Shown here: positions 1-8,402 of the stretch, in pieces | Layout of the letters: every line of letters starts with the position of its first letter | Position numbering within the stretch: position 1 is the first letter of the stretch | From: Acidithiobacillus sp. | GTDB taxonomy: Bacteria; Pseudomonadota; Gammaproteobacteria; Acidithiobacillales; Acidithiobacillaceae | Direction of reading: 5' to 3' | Assembly: GCF_027322205.1 (NCBI RefSeq) | Contig: NZ_DAHVHY010000006.1 | Coordinates: 1 to 52,606 of the forward strand | Length of the DNA: 52,606 nucleotides | Made by a program: the position numbers and the translations under genes | Notes under the pieces: generated by a model | What the model saw: only the letters and a program-made list of their open reading frames with translations | Told to the model about the DNA's origin: nothing | The model's database searches: none

Positions 1-14
1 CACGGTAGATTTGT
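1..14 (+). repeat. Left terminal inverted repeat of the IS
   Basis: CACGGTAGATTTGT matches the reverse complement of the right end at 13 of 14 positions. The true left tip could lie a few bases before the window. Confidence 0.8.
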
Positions 15-95
15 CCTACCTAGAACCCGGATATAAACCAAACCAGTAACCCCCGATGCTGGACTCCGGCCCGGATTTCCGGTATAACGGGCGGT

Positions 96-1906
96 ATGGA
101 ATCGGCAAAATCTTTTAATCAAATGCTCGCGGATATCCGTGTGCGCCGGGTTGAACGCCACGAGGAAGCGCGTTACCAGGCACTGATGGCGGAGCATCAT
201 TATCTGGGTGCGCTGCCCAAGATCGGCGAGACGCTGTGGTACGTCGCCACCTGGCAGGATCAGTGGGTGGCGCAGATCAGCATGTCCGGGGCCGCATTGA
301 AATGCGGGGTCCGTGATCGCTGGATCGGCTGGGACTTCCGTTCCCAGTATGGGCGTCTCCGGCTCATCGCCAATAACAGCCGCTTTCTGATTTTGCCTGA
401 CTGGCATCGCCCCAATGTCGGGTCGCGCGTCCTGTCGCTGATTGAGCGGCGTATCGCTGACGACTGGCAGACTCACTTCGGGCATCCCTTATTTCTGCTG
501 GAAACCTTTGTCGACCCAGAGCGCTTTTACGGAGGCGTGTATCGGGCGGCCAACTGGATAGAGCTGGGATTGACCCAAGGCTATCGTCGCACCCCAAGCG
601 GCTACAGCGCCACCGCTGCGTCCCCCAAACGGGTCTTTATCCGGCCTCTGGTCCGTAATCCTCAAGCCCGCCTGACCCACCCGAACTATGCCCACCTGCA
701 ACTCACCGGAGACCCTAACCGTATGCTCAATGCCGATGAAATGCGTTCACTACCGCTCTGCTTCTCGGATATTCCCGACCCCCGTCGGCCGCAAGGGAGA
801 CGGCATCGTTTACCGGTCGTGCTGGGGATCGCGGCGGGGGCCACGCTCTGCGGCATGTCCGGTTACAAGGCCATGGCGGACTGGGCCCAGGGACTGGGGC
901 AACCTGCACGGGAGCGTTTCGGCTGCCGGTGCGAGAATAAACGTTATGTCGTTCCCAGTGAATTTGTGATCCGCGATTGCCTGGTGCGGGTTGAACCGGG
1001 AACACTGGACCGAGCGCTCAGTCTCTGGAATCAATCCTGGGGACAACCGGGGGACAGTGCCTTGGCCATGGATGGCAAAACCATGAAAAACGCCGTCGAC
1101 GAAAAGGGTGCCCAGACTCATATCCTGAGCGCGGTGGGCCACACTTCGCGCACCTGTTATGCCCAAAAAAAGTAGGCACCTTACCCGTAGCCCATAGCGA
1201 TGCGGTCAAACGCACCAATGAGATCGGGATGGCGATTCCCGTACTGGATCGCTGCGATATCGCCGGCAAGGATGTGACTGCAGATGCCCTGCTGACGCAA
1301 CGGGCGCTGGCTACCTACCTGATAGAACAGCAGGCCCATTACCACTTTACCGTGAAGGGAAATCAGCCGACCCTGGAACACGATATCGCCGTACAATTCG
1401 AACATTGTGGTACGCCCGATTTCGTGGAAGTCTCGCCTGCGGATCACGGTCGGATCGAAACCCGCCGGATCTGGTGCAGTACAACCCTCAATGACTACGT
1501 CGACTTCCCCCATGTCGGCCAGACTTTCCGGATAGAGCGGGAATGTATCCAGAAGAAAACCGGCAAGCGCTCCCTGGAAGTGGCATTGGGGATCACCAGT
1601 CGTACTCCGCAGGAGGCTTCACCGCAGCGCCTGCTGGAAGTGAACCGTGGACACTGGGCCATAGAGAGCGTGCATTATCTCATTGACTGGAACTTCAACG
1701 AGGACCGCAGTCGCGTCCGCACCGGCTTCGGCCCGGAAAATCTCACCCGCCTGCGCCGCTTCGCCATCGGCATTCTTAAATCCTTCCAGAAACCCTCTCA
1801 GTCTATCGCAGAAATGATGCGCACCCTCTGCTTCCGTACCCGTCTCGTCTTCGATTATCTGCGCATGACGAAAAACTCGGCGCCCACAATCCCTGGAGGC
1901 GGCTGA
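96..1906 (+). CDS. ISAs1 transposase with N-terminal DUF4338/DruA-like domain, split by a -1 frameshift
   Basis: The first frame (96-1175) encodes 359 residues. About residues 15-190 resemble DUF4338/DruA: conserved IGW, NSRFLILP, LLETFVD and YRAANW motifs are visible. From about residue 210 the ISAs1 N-terminal region follows (FSDIPDPRRPQGRRH) with the first DDE aspartate in AMDGKT. The frame stops at 1173-1175. A -1 shift on the A run just before the stop gives continuous homology (QKKVGTLPVAHSDAVKRTNE) into the second frame, which carries the rest of the DDE domain, including HWAIES and FNEDRSRVRTG, and stops at 1906. The joined product would be about 603 residues. Two readings are possible: programmed frameshifting, or an indel (natural or sequencing) in a homopolymer. 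The family call is strong. The DruA call rests on motif recognition only, and no DruB-E genes are nearby. Confidence 0.85.
1166..1172 (+). other. Candidate -1 ribosomal slippery heptamer
   Basis: A AAA AAG lies in the correct X XXY YYZ phase: the zero-frame codons are CAA AAA AAG followed at once by TAG. This is the same heptamer used by E. coli dnaX. Tandem slippage by one base joins the two transposase frames. I did not see an obvious upstream Shine-Dalgarno-like stimulator or a clear downstream hairpin, so function is inferred. Confidence 0.5.
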
Positions 1907-1908
1907 GA

Positions 1909-1922
1909 ACAAATTTACCGTG
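1909..1922 (-). repeat. Right terminal inverted repeat of the IS
   Basis: ACAAATTTACCGTG is the inverted counterpart of the left end, with one mismatch. It starts three bases after the transposase stop codon. Confidence 0.8.
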
Positions 1923-2014
1923 GGTTGCAGGCCTTTGAGCTTGAGGTGCTTGAGATGCGTCTGGTATTGCCGCTCAAAGTGATCGGCGGTGGGGGTCTTT
2001 ATGCTGGTTTGTCC
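1923..2014 (-). pseudogene. N-terminal remnant of a tyrosine recombinase/integrase
   Basis: The minus-strand frame reads ADHFERQYQTHLKHLKLKGL and then QP before running into the IS end at 1922. It looks like the start of the N-terminal SAM-like domain of tyrosine integrases, of the type that accompanies IS91-like elements. That assignment is recalled from family appearance and not searched. The frame is open back to a TGA at 2015-2017 but has no ATG, GTG or TTG, so the true start is also lost or altered. It lies just beyond the 3' end of the tRNA-Thr gene, a common integration site. Confidence 0.5.
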
Positions 2015-2036
2015 TCACGAAATATTGCAGAATCAA

Positions 2037-2054
2037 CCCCTCGGCATTGAGGGG
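2037..2054 (-). terminator. Possible terminator hairpin after tRNA-Thr
   Basis: CCCCTC and GAGGGG form a perfect 6-bp stem with a 6-base loop about 80 bases past the tRNA 3' end. In the minus direction it is followed by TTGATT, not a true T tract, so termination is uncertain. Confidence 0.3.
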
Positions 2055-2133
2055 AGGAAGGTGCAGAATAATTCGTGGCGCCGCAGCAGGCGACTCCTCC
2101 GCGTAGCGGCTTCGTCCAACCAATTGTTCTGTA

Positions 2134-2209
2134 TGGTGCCGGAGGCCAGATTCGAACTGGCTACCTACCGATTACGAATCGGTTGCTCTACCAACTGAGC
2201 TACGCCGGC
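2134..2209 (-). tRNA. tRNA-Thr (anticodon CGT)
   Basis: On the minus strand the sequence folds into a 76-nt cloverleaf with encoded CCA. It has D-arm bases GCTCAGTTGGTAGAGC, an anticodon stem around the loop TTCGTAA (anticodon CGT, reading ACG) and a T-arm with TTCGAAT. The acceptor stem GCCGGCG pairs with CTCCGGC except for one C-U mismatch at pair 6-67. All other landmarks are canonical, so I consider the gene probably functional. Confidence 0.93.
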
Positions 2210-2267
2210 GTGGGCGCGATTGTACCTGTCACCGGGCATGGCGACAAGAATCAACCGCGCTTGGTGA

Positions 2268-3491
2268 TCAGGTGGCCTCTTCTGCCTCTTCGGATAACTC
2301 TTCCCGACGGTGGATGAAGAAGCCTTTGAGATAATTGCTTTCGGGCACCGCCGGGTGGACGGGATGATCCATATCTTGACTGCCTTCGCCAATAATCTGA
2401 TAGTCTCCACGCTGGGCGGCAAAAGCGATCTGGCTGAGCAGCGTTTCCCGGCTCAGGTGATGCGAGCAGGACGCCGAGAACAGGATGCCGCCGGGGGTCA
2501 GTAAACGCATGGCCATGTCGTTGAAACGACGATAGGCGATGCTACCTTCCTTGAAATCCTTTTTCGATTTAATCAGCGCCGGGGGATCAAGGACGATGAG
2601 ATCGAACTGCTCACCACGGTCGCGTAGATTGTGCAGCGTCTCCATGGCGTCGCCGTGAATGCTGCGCAAGCCTTCAACCTCGTTGCGTCGGGCGTTTTCT
2701 TCGAGGATCGCCAAGGCCGGCGCCGAACTGTCCACAGCGGTGACGGCGGTTGCTCCGGCCTTGGCCAGAGGGATGGCAAAGCCACCGAGATAGGCGAAGC
2801 AGTCCAGCACCCGGCGCCCCAGGGCGAAGTCCCGCAAGCGGCGACGATTGGCGCGATGGTCATAAAACCAGCCGGTTTTTTGCCCGCCGCGCGGGTCAAC
2901 TTGGAACAGGCAGTTGTTTTCCCAAACTTCCAGTCGCTCCGGAATATGCCCGAAGAGGACTTCGACGCGGTCTTCCAATCCTTCCAATCGCCGCACCGCC
3001 CCGCTGGCCTTCAGCAAAATGCCCGCCGGGCGCAGCAGACCCTGCAAAGCCGCCGTGATCAGGGGCAAATCGCGATTCATGCCGAGACTGCCTGCCTGCA
3101 GCACCAGATGGTCCTCATAGCGGTCGATAATCAGGCCCGGCAAACCATCGCCTTCACCATGCACCAGGCGGTAAAAAGGCGCACTGAACAGACGCTCCCG
3201 CATCAGCAAAGCCTGCTGTAAGCGGGTGCGATAAAAGCCCTCATCGATGCTGACATGCGGGTCACGGCTCAACAAGCGCGCACAGAGCAGGGTATGAGGA
3301 TTAACGTGGGCGAGCCCCAAGGCCTTGCCCTGGGCGTCTTCCATCCGGCAGACGCTGCCTGGAGTGACGGCGGTGAGGGGGGTTTTCTGGACGTCGATTT
3401 CGTTGCTGTAAATCCAGAGGTGACCGGCGCGCAGGCGGCGATCCTCCTTGGGACGCAGACGAAGAACAGGGTATGGGCTGGCAGAAGACAT
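2268..3491 (-). CDS. rlmI: RlmI-like 23S rRNA (cytosine-5) methyltransferase with PUA domain
   Basis: A 407-residue class I SAM-dependent RNA methyltransferase. The N-terminal approximately 80 residues (VLRLRPKEDRRLRAGHLWIYSNEI) look like the PUA-type RNA-binding domain of the RlmI/YccW family. The central part has QKTGWFYDHRANR and the SAM-binding motif VLDCFAYLGGFAIPLAKAG. The catalytic region has DPPALIKSKKDF and the motif SASCSHHL with the expected cysteine. The family methylates m5C1962 of 23S rRNA. The frame is open further upstream, but homology starts at the ATG at 3491; that extension has no family resemblance and overlaps the promoter region shared with mtnA. RlmI against another RlmI/RlmK-type paralogue cannot be settled by eye. 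Confidence 0.85.
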   Translation of the reverse strand: MSSASPYPVLRLRPKEDRRLRAGHLWIYSNEIDVQKTPLTAVTPGSVCRMEDAQGKALGLAHVNPHTLLCARLLSRDPHVSIDEGFYRTRLQQALLMRERLFSAPFYRLVHGEGDGLPGLIIDRYEDHLVLQAGSLGMNRDLPLITAALQGLLRPAGILLKASGAVRRLEGLEDRVEVLFGHIPERLEVWENNCLFQVDPRGGQKTGWFYDHRANRRRLRDFALGRRVLDCFAYLGGFAIPLAKAGATAVTAVDSSAPALAILEENARRNEVEGLRSIHGDAMETLHNLRDRGEQFDLIVLDPPALIKSKKDFKEGSIAYRRFNDMAMRLLTPGGILFSASCSHHLSRETLLSQIAFAAQRGDYQIIGEGSQDMDHPVHPAVPESNYLKGFFIHRREELSEEAEEAT

Positions 3492-3555
3492 GAGTGGACC
3501 TGATGGTGAAAGCGGGAGTGCCCCAGAAGCATGGGGTCTGGACGTTCCGGCGCAT

Positions 3556-3584
3556 TTTACAGACTTTTCAACTGCCCGTATATT
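3556..3584 (+). promoter_or_regulatory. Sigma-70-type promoter for mtnA
   Basis: TTTACA (3556-3561) and TATATT (3579-3584) are separated by 17 bases, in the divergent gap between rlmI and mtnA. The start site would be near 3591, about 55 bases before the mtnA start. Confidence 0.5.
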
Positions 3585-3645
3585 GAGCACACCATACTGC
3601 GGTGTTCCGCTCCCGACTGACCTGGTATCTTGCCGAGGAGGATAT

Positions 3646-4698
3646 GTGTCCAGTGCCGACCAAATTCGTGCCATCCGTTGGGAGGAGGGTCAGCTCTGCC
3701 TTCTCGATCAAAGACTGTTGCCGCAGCAGGAAACCTGGTTAAAGCTCGGTGATTATCGCGCGGTGGCGGTGGCGATTCGGCAGATGGTCGTGCGTGGTGC
3801 CCCGGCGATCGGCATCACCGCCGCTTATGCCATGGCACTGGCCGTGAGTGAGGCGAGCACACATGCGGACTGGCAGGCACGCCTGCTGAGTGCCGCCGAC
3901 GAGATCAAGGCGGCGCGACCGACCGCGGTGAATCTCGCCTGGGCGACGGACCGGCAACTGGCATTGGCGCAATCGGCGTCTACCGCGGGGCAGGCCGTCG
4001 CCGCGCTTTTACAGGCCGCCCATGACTTGCTCCGCGATGATATCGCCGATAACCAGCGTATGGGCCGTTATGGCGCGGAGCTCTTGCCGGCGGAGGGTGG
4101 CATTCTGACCCATTGCAACACCGGCAGCCTCGCGACCGGCGGATACGGCACGGCACTGGGCGTGATTCGTGCAGGGATTTCTGCGGGTAAGCAGCTCCAT
4201 ATCTATGCTGATGAAACCAGGCCCTGGCTGCAGGGCGCGCGCCTCACCGCTTGGGAGTTGCAGAAGGACGGTATTCCCTTTCATCTCAATGCCGACAGCG
4301 CCGCCGCCTATCTGATGCAACAGGGCCTGATCCATGCGGTGATCGTTGGTGCCGACCGCATTGCCGCCAATGGCGACGCGGCAAACAAAATTGGCACCTA
4401 CAGCCTCGCCGTACTGGCGCAATATCATCAGATTCCTTTCTATGTCGCGGCGCCTTTGAGTACGGTGGATTTCGCCATGCCCGATGGCGGCGGCATCCTC
4501 ATCGAAGAGCGCCCCGCCGCCGAGGTGCTGCAGTGTGCGAGCCATGCGGTGGCACCAGAAGGTGTCGAAGTGCGCAATCCGGCTTTTGATGTCACCCCCG
4601 CCAGTCTGATCACCGCCATTATCACCGAGCGTGGCGTGGCGCGCCCGGGGTTTCAGGCGGCGCTCCAGGCGCTAGCCGCTGGCCACATGCAGGCTTAG
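3646..4698 (+). CDS. mtnA: S-methyl-5-thioribose-1-phosphate isomerase
   Basis: A 350-residue aldose-ketose isomerase of the methionine salvage pathway, converting methylthioribose-1-phosphate to methylthioribulose-1-phosphate. VVRGAPAIGITAAYAMAL near the N-terminus, the catalytic cysteine at about residue 157 in THCNTGSLATGGYG and the catalytic aspartate at about residue 237 in GADRIAANGD are all present. The GTG at 3646 is preceded by GAGGAG at good spacing and starts homology, so the longer open frame upstream is not used. No other mtn genes are in the window. Its place just before gyrA matches the Pseudomonas arrangement, so it may be transcribed with that gene. Confidence 0.94.
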   Translation: MSSADQIRAIRWEEGQLCLLDQRLLPQQETWLKLGDYRAVAVAIRQMVVRGAPAIGITAAYAMALAVSEASTHADWQARLLSAADEIKAARPTAVNLAWATDRQLALAQSASTAGQAVAALLQAAHDLLRDDIADNQRMGRYGAELLPAEGGILTHCNTGSLATGGYGTALGVIRAGISAGKQLHIYADETRPWLQGARLTAWELQKDGIPFHLNADSAAAYLMQQGLIHAVIVGADRIAANGDAANKIGTYSLAVLAQYHQIPFYVAAPLSTVDFAMPDGGGILIEERPAAEVLQCASHAVAPEGVEVRNPAFDVTPASLITAIITERGVARPGFQAALQALAAGHMQA

Positions 4699-4754
4699 CC
4701 CCGCTGTGGCATAATGCCGTGTTGAAAAAATAATCAGGGGTACTCAGTCTCCAC

Positions 4755-7292
4755 ATGATCGAATTCGCCAAAGAAACTATTCCTGTCAGTCTCGAAAAGG
4801 AGATGCGCCAGTCCTACCTCGATTACGCCATGAGCGTGATCGTCGGTCGTGCCCTGCCGGATGCCCGCGACGGCCTCAAGCCAGTGCATCGTCGTGTGCT
4901 CTTCGCCATGCACGAGATGAACAACGACTGGAATAAGCCCTATAAGAAGTCGGCGCGTGTCGTCGGTGATGTCATCGGTAAATACCATCCCCACGGCGAC
5001 ACCGCCGTCTATGACACGATGGTGCGGATGGCGCAGGACTTTTCCATGCGCTACCCGCTCATCGACGGGCAGGGTAACTTTGGTTCGGTGGATGGCGACA
5101 GCCCCGCCGCTATGCGCTATACCGAAGTGCGCATGTCCCGCATTGCCCACGAGATGCTGGCGGATCTGGAAAAAGAGACCGTTGATTTCGGCCCCAACTA
5201 CGATGAGAAGGAGATGGAACCGCTGGTCATGCCGGCGCGTATCCCCAACCTGCTGATCAACGGTTCCGCCGGTATCGCAGTCGGTATGGCGACCAATATC
5301 CCGCCCCACAATCTGACGGAAGTGATCAGTGCCTGTCTGGCGCTGGTGGATGATCCCGAGACCCCGGATGAAGACTTGTTTACCTTGGTCCCGGCGCCGG
5401 ATTTCCCGACGGCAGGCTTTATTCATGGCCGTGCCGGCAGTATCGAAGCCTACCGCACCGGGCGGGGCCGGGTGGTCATGCGGGCGCGCTGCGAGTTCGA
5501 GACGGACAAAAAATCCAACCGGCAGAGCATCATCGTCACCGAACTGCCCTACCAGGTGAATAAGGCCAAGCTCATTGAGCGCATCGCCGAGATGGTCAAG
5601 GAAAAGCGTCTGGAAGGCATCAGTGACCTGCGCGACGAGTCGGACAAATCGGGTATGCGTATCGCCATTGAACTCAAGCGGGATGCCAATGCCGATGTGG
5701 TGCTGAATAATCTCTACCAGCACACGGTTATGCAGAGTGTGTTCAATATCAATATGGTGGCGCTGCTGGACGGGGCACCGCGGACCCTCGGTCTGCGCGA
5801 TCTGCTGCAGGCCTTCATCCAGCACCGCCGCGAAGTGGTCACCCGGCGCACCGTCTTCGAGCTGAAGAAGGCACGCGACCGCGCCCATATCCTCGAAGGC
5901 CTGGCGGTGGCGCTGGTCAATCTCGACCCGCTCATCAGCCTGATTCGGGCGGCGGCCAACCCGGCCGAAGCCAAGGCGCAGATGCTGGCGAAATCCTGGG
6001 AGCCGGGCATGGTCGCGGCGCTGTTGGTCGAGCGTGGTGAGCCTTCTGAGGGTATGCAGGCCGACGGCTATCATCTGTCCGAGACTCAGGCCCAGGCCAT
6101 TCTCGATTTGCGTTTGCACCGTCTGACCGGGCTGGAGCAGGACAAAATCCGCGATGAATACTTGGCCTTGCTGGATCGCATCCGTGAGTTGCTGGAGATT
6201 CTTGGCTCAAAGACCCGGCTGATGGAGGTCATCCGCGAAGAGCTGGTGGCCATCCGCGATCAGTACGGGGATGCCCGGCGCAGCGAGATCGTGGCGGACA
6301 CGGGTGATATTTCGACGGAAGATCTGATTACCGAAGAGGAAATGGTGGTGACCTTCACCCACGCCGGTTATATCAAGGCGCAGCCGGTGACGGTCTTCAA
6401 TGCCCAGAGACGGGGCGGCAAAGGCAAGATGGCCACCACCACCAAAGAAGAAGACTTTGTCGAACGCATGTTCTGCGCTTCGACCCATGCCTATTGTCTA
6501 TTCTTCAGCAATCTCGGTAAGGTTTTCTGGCAGAAGGTATATCAGTTACCGCAGGCGGGTCGCGGTGCCAAGGGCAAGCCCATCGTCAACATGTTGTCCC
6601 TGGCACCCACGGAGCGTATCACCGCCGTGTTGCCGATTCGAGACTTTACCGAGGGGCAGTTTGTTTGCATGGTGACCTCCCACGGTGTCGTCAAAAAGAC
6701 ACCGGTCATGGAGTATTCCCGCCCGCGCAGTCAGGGTATCAATGCCATCAACCTCGACCCCGGCGATCGTCTGGTCGCCGTTGGCCTCTCCGACGGGCAG
6801 CGCGAGTTCATGCTCTTTACCCGGCATGGTATGGCGGTACGCTTCCCCGAGGCGAAAGCCCGGGCCATGGGGCGTAATGCCCGGGGCGTGCGCGGCATCA
6901 GTCTGGAAGAGAATGATCGGGTGATCTCGGCACAGTGGGTGGACTCCAGTCAGGTGATCCTCACCACTACGGCCAATGGTTACGGTAAATTGACGGAAGT
7001 GGATGAATACCGCCGTACCAATCGGGGTGGAAAAGGCGTGATTGCCATCCAGACCAACGCGCGCAATGGTGATGTGGTCGGCGCGCTGGCGGTAACGGAG
7101 CGGGACGAACTGATGCTGGTCTCGGATCACGGCACCCTGATTCGTATTGCCATCAACAGCATCCGTCGTACCGGCCGGAATGCGCAGGGGGTGCGCCTGA
7201 TTAACCTGGGCGAGGGTGAGCAACTGGCGGGACTGGCATTGATTGCCGATACGGAAGAAGAGGAGGGGGAGCAGACTGATCTGCCCCAGTAA
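4755..7292 (+). CDS. gyrA: DNA gyrase subunit A
   Basis: An 845-residue type IIA topoisomerase subunit that cleaves and rejoins DNA in the GyrA2GyrB2 complex to introduce negative supercoils. The N-terminal domain has the catalytic tyrosine at residue 122 in RYTEVRM. The quinolone-determining stretch [10 protein letters not shown] puts Thr at position 83 and Asp at 87 (E. coli numbering coincides). Residue 83 is Ser in E. coli, but Thr is a natural wild-type residue in some bacteria. The GyrA box QRRGGKG at residues 551-557 shows this is GyrA and not ParC. The C-terminal domain has repeated beta-pinwheel motifs (for example [20 protein letters not shown]). It ends six bases before serC, indicating an operon. 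Confidence 0.98.
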   Translation: MIEFAKETIPVSLEKEMRQSYLDYAMSVIVGRALPDARDGLKPVHRRVLFAMHEMNNDWNKPYKKSARVVGDVIGKYHPHGDTAVYDTMVRMAQDFSMRYPLIDGQGNFGSVDGDSPAAMRYTEVRMSRIAHEMLADLEKETVDFGPNYDEKEMEPLVMPARIPNLLINGSAGIAVGMATNIPPHNLTEVISACLALVDDPETPDEDLFTLVPAPDFPTAGFIHGRAGSIEAYRTGRGRVVMRARCEFETDKKSNRQSIIVTELPYQVNKAKLIERIAEMVKEKRLEGISDLRDESDKSGMRIAIELKRDANADVVLNNLYQHTVMQSVFNINMVALLDGAPRTLGLRDLLQAFIQHRREVVTRRTVFELKKARDRAHILEGLAVALVNLDPLISLIRAAANPAEAKAQMLAKSWEPGMVAALLVERGEPSEGMQADGYHLSETQAQAILDLRLHRLTGLEQDKIRDEYLALLDRIRELLEILGSKTRLMEVIREELVAIRDQYGDARRSEIVADTGDISTEDLITEEEMVVTFTHAGYIKAQPVTVFNAQRRGGKGKMATTTKEEDFVERMFCASTHAYCLFFSNLGKVFWQKVYQLPQAGRGAKGKPIVNMLSLAPTERITAVLPIRDFTEGQFVCMVTSHGVVKKTPVMEYSRPRSQGINAINLDPGDRLVAVGLSDGQREFMLFTRHGMAVRFPEAKARAMGRNARGVRGISLEENDRVISAQWVDSSQVILTTTANGYGKLTEVDEYRRTNRGGKGVIAIQTNARNGDVVGALAVTERDELMLVSDHGTLIRIAINSIRRTGRNAQGVRLINLGEGEQLAGLALIADTEEEEGEQTDLPQ

Positions 7293-7298
7293 CACATC

Positions 7299-8387
7299 AT
7301 GAACTATCCCGTTTATAATTTTGGTGCGGGTCCGGCGATGCTTCCCCGTGTGGTGCTGGAGCAGGTGCAGGCGGAGTTGCTCGACTGGCATGGCCGCGGT
7401 ATTTCGGTCATGGAAATGAGTCATCGCGGTGCAGATTACATGCAGATTATCGCCGCGGCCGAGCAGGACCTCCGTGACCTCCTGCAGGTTCCCGTTCATT
7501 ATAAGGTGCTGTTTTTGCAGGGCGGGGCGACCCTGCAGTTTGCCATGGTTCCCATCAACCTGCTGCGCGGTCATGCGCGGGCGAGTTATGTGCAGACCGG
7601 TATCTGGTCTGCAAAAGCCATAGCAGAGGCCAGGCGTTTTGCGACCGTGGAAGTGGCGGCCAGCAATGCGGATCGTCAGGCCCGTGTGGTGCCTCTGCAA
7701 TCGGAATGGCAGGTTAGCGCCGATACCGCCTACGTGCATATTGCCGGTAATGAAACCATCGGTGGTCTGGAGTTCGATTTTGTCCCGGAACTGGGCGATA
7801 TCCCGCTGGTCAGTGATGCTTCTTCCCATATCCTCTCAAAGCCGGTGGATGTCAGTCGTTTTGGCCTCATTTATGCCGGTGCCCAGAAGAACATCGGGCC
7901 GGCCGGTCTGACCCTGGTCATCGTCCGCGACGACCTCATCGGTCATGCGCCGACCGGTACTGCAACTATGCTGGACTACGCCGTGCACGCTAAAGAGGGC
8001 TCCATGCACAATACGCCCCCGACCTTTGCCATTTACGTGGCTGCTTTAGTGTTCAAATGGTTGCAGCAGTTGGGCGGATTGGGCGCTATGGCGGAGATCA
8101 ATGCGCGTAAGGCCGCATTGCTGTATGCGGCGATTGATAACTCTGGCGGCTTCTATAACAACGCCATAGAGCACCGTAATCGCTCGCAGATGAATGTGCC
8201 CTTTACCCTGCACGATGCGGCATTAGACGCGATATTTCTGAAAGAAGCGGATGCGCAGGGGCTCCTCCAGCTCAAGGGGCACCGCCTGCTGGGTGGTATG
8301 CGCGCTTCTATCTACAACGCCATGCCGGAGGCTGGGGTGCTGGCGCTGGTTGACTTCATGCGGGATTTCGCCCGCCGCCAGGGTTAG
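7299..8387 (+). CDS. serC: Phosphoserine aminotransferase
   Basis: A 362-residue class V PLP enzyme converting 3-phosphohydroxypyruvate and glutamate to phosphoserine (serine pathway; also used for vitamin B6 precursors). It begins NYPVYNFGAGPAMLP, typical of SerC. The PLP lysine is K197 in YAGAQKNIGPAGL, after the conserved SDASSHILSKPVDV. HNTPPTFAIY and GGMRASIYNAMP are also typical. Length is normal. It lies six bases after gyrA and fifteen before pheA, in one transcription unit. Confidence 0.97.
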   Translation: MNYPVYNFGAGPAMLPRVVLEQVQAELLDWHGRGISVMEMSHRGADYMQIIAAAEQDLRDLLQVPVHYKVLFLQGGATLQFAMVPINLLRGHARASYVQTGIWSAKAIAEARRFATVEVAASNADRQARVVPLQSEWQVSADTAYVHIAGNETIGGLEFDFVPELGDIPLVSDASSHILSKPVDVSRFGLIYAGAQKNIGPAGLTLVIVRDDLIGHAPTGTATMLDYAVHAKEGSMHNTPPTFAIYVAALVFKWLQQLGGLGAMAEINARKAALLYAAIDNSGGFYNNAIEHRNRSQMNVPFTLHDAALDAIFLKEADAQGLLQLKGHRLLGGMRASIYNAMPEAGVLALVDFMRDFARRQG

Positions 8388-8402
8388 GGAGGCAGCTTAT
8401 CC

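Larger units (their letters stand above)
1..1922 (+). mobile_element. ISAs1-family insertion sequence with DruA-like domain
   Basis: The element is bounded by near-identical terminal inverted repeats. The first 14 bases and the reverse complement of 1909-1922 differ at one position, and similarity continues weakly for a few more bases. It holds one split transposase gene that ends 16 bases before the right end. The right end abuts a recombinase-gene remnant, so the element appears to have inserted into that gene. The left flank lies outside the window, so a target-site duplication cannot be tested. The window begins exactly at the repeat, which could mean a contig edge at a repeated sequence. 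Confidence 0.85.

Noticed and set aside
96-1175. A Druantia anti-phage defence system
   Set aside because: Only a DruA-like domain is present, fused to a transposase inside an IS; no DruB-DruE or helicase genes are nearby.
3492-3674. N-terminal extension of the rlmI-like gene to 3674
   Set aside because: The extra 61 residues have no family resemblance and cover the divergent mtnA promoter.
4734-7829. Two long minus-strand frames over gyrA and serC (4734-6119 and 6546-7829)
   Set aside because: They are antisense to well-identified genes and have the His/Arg/Gln-rich text typical of shadow frames.
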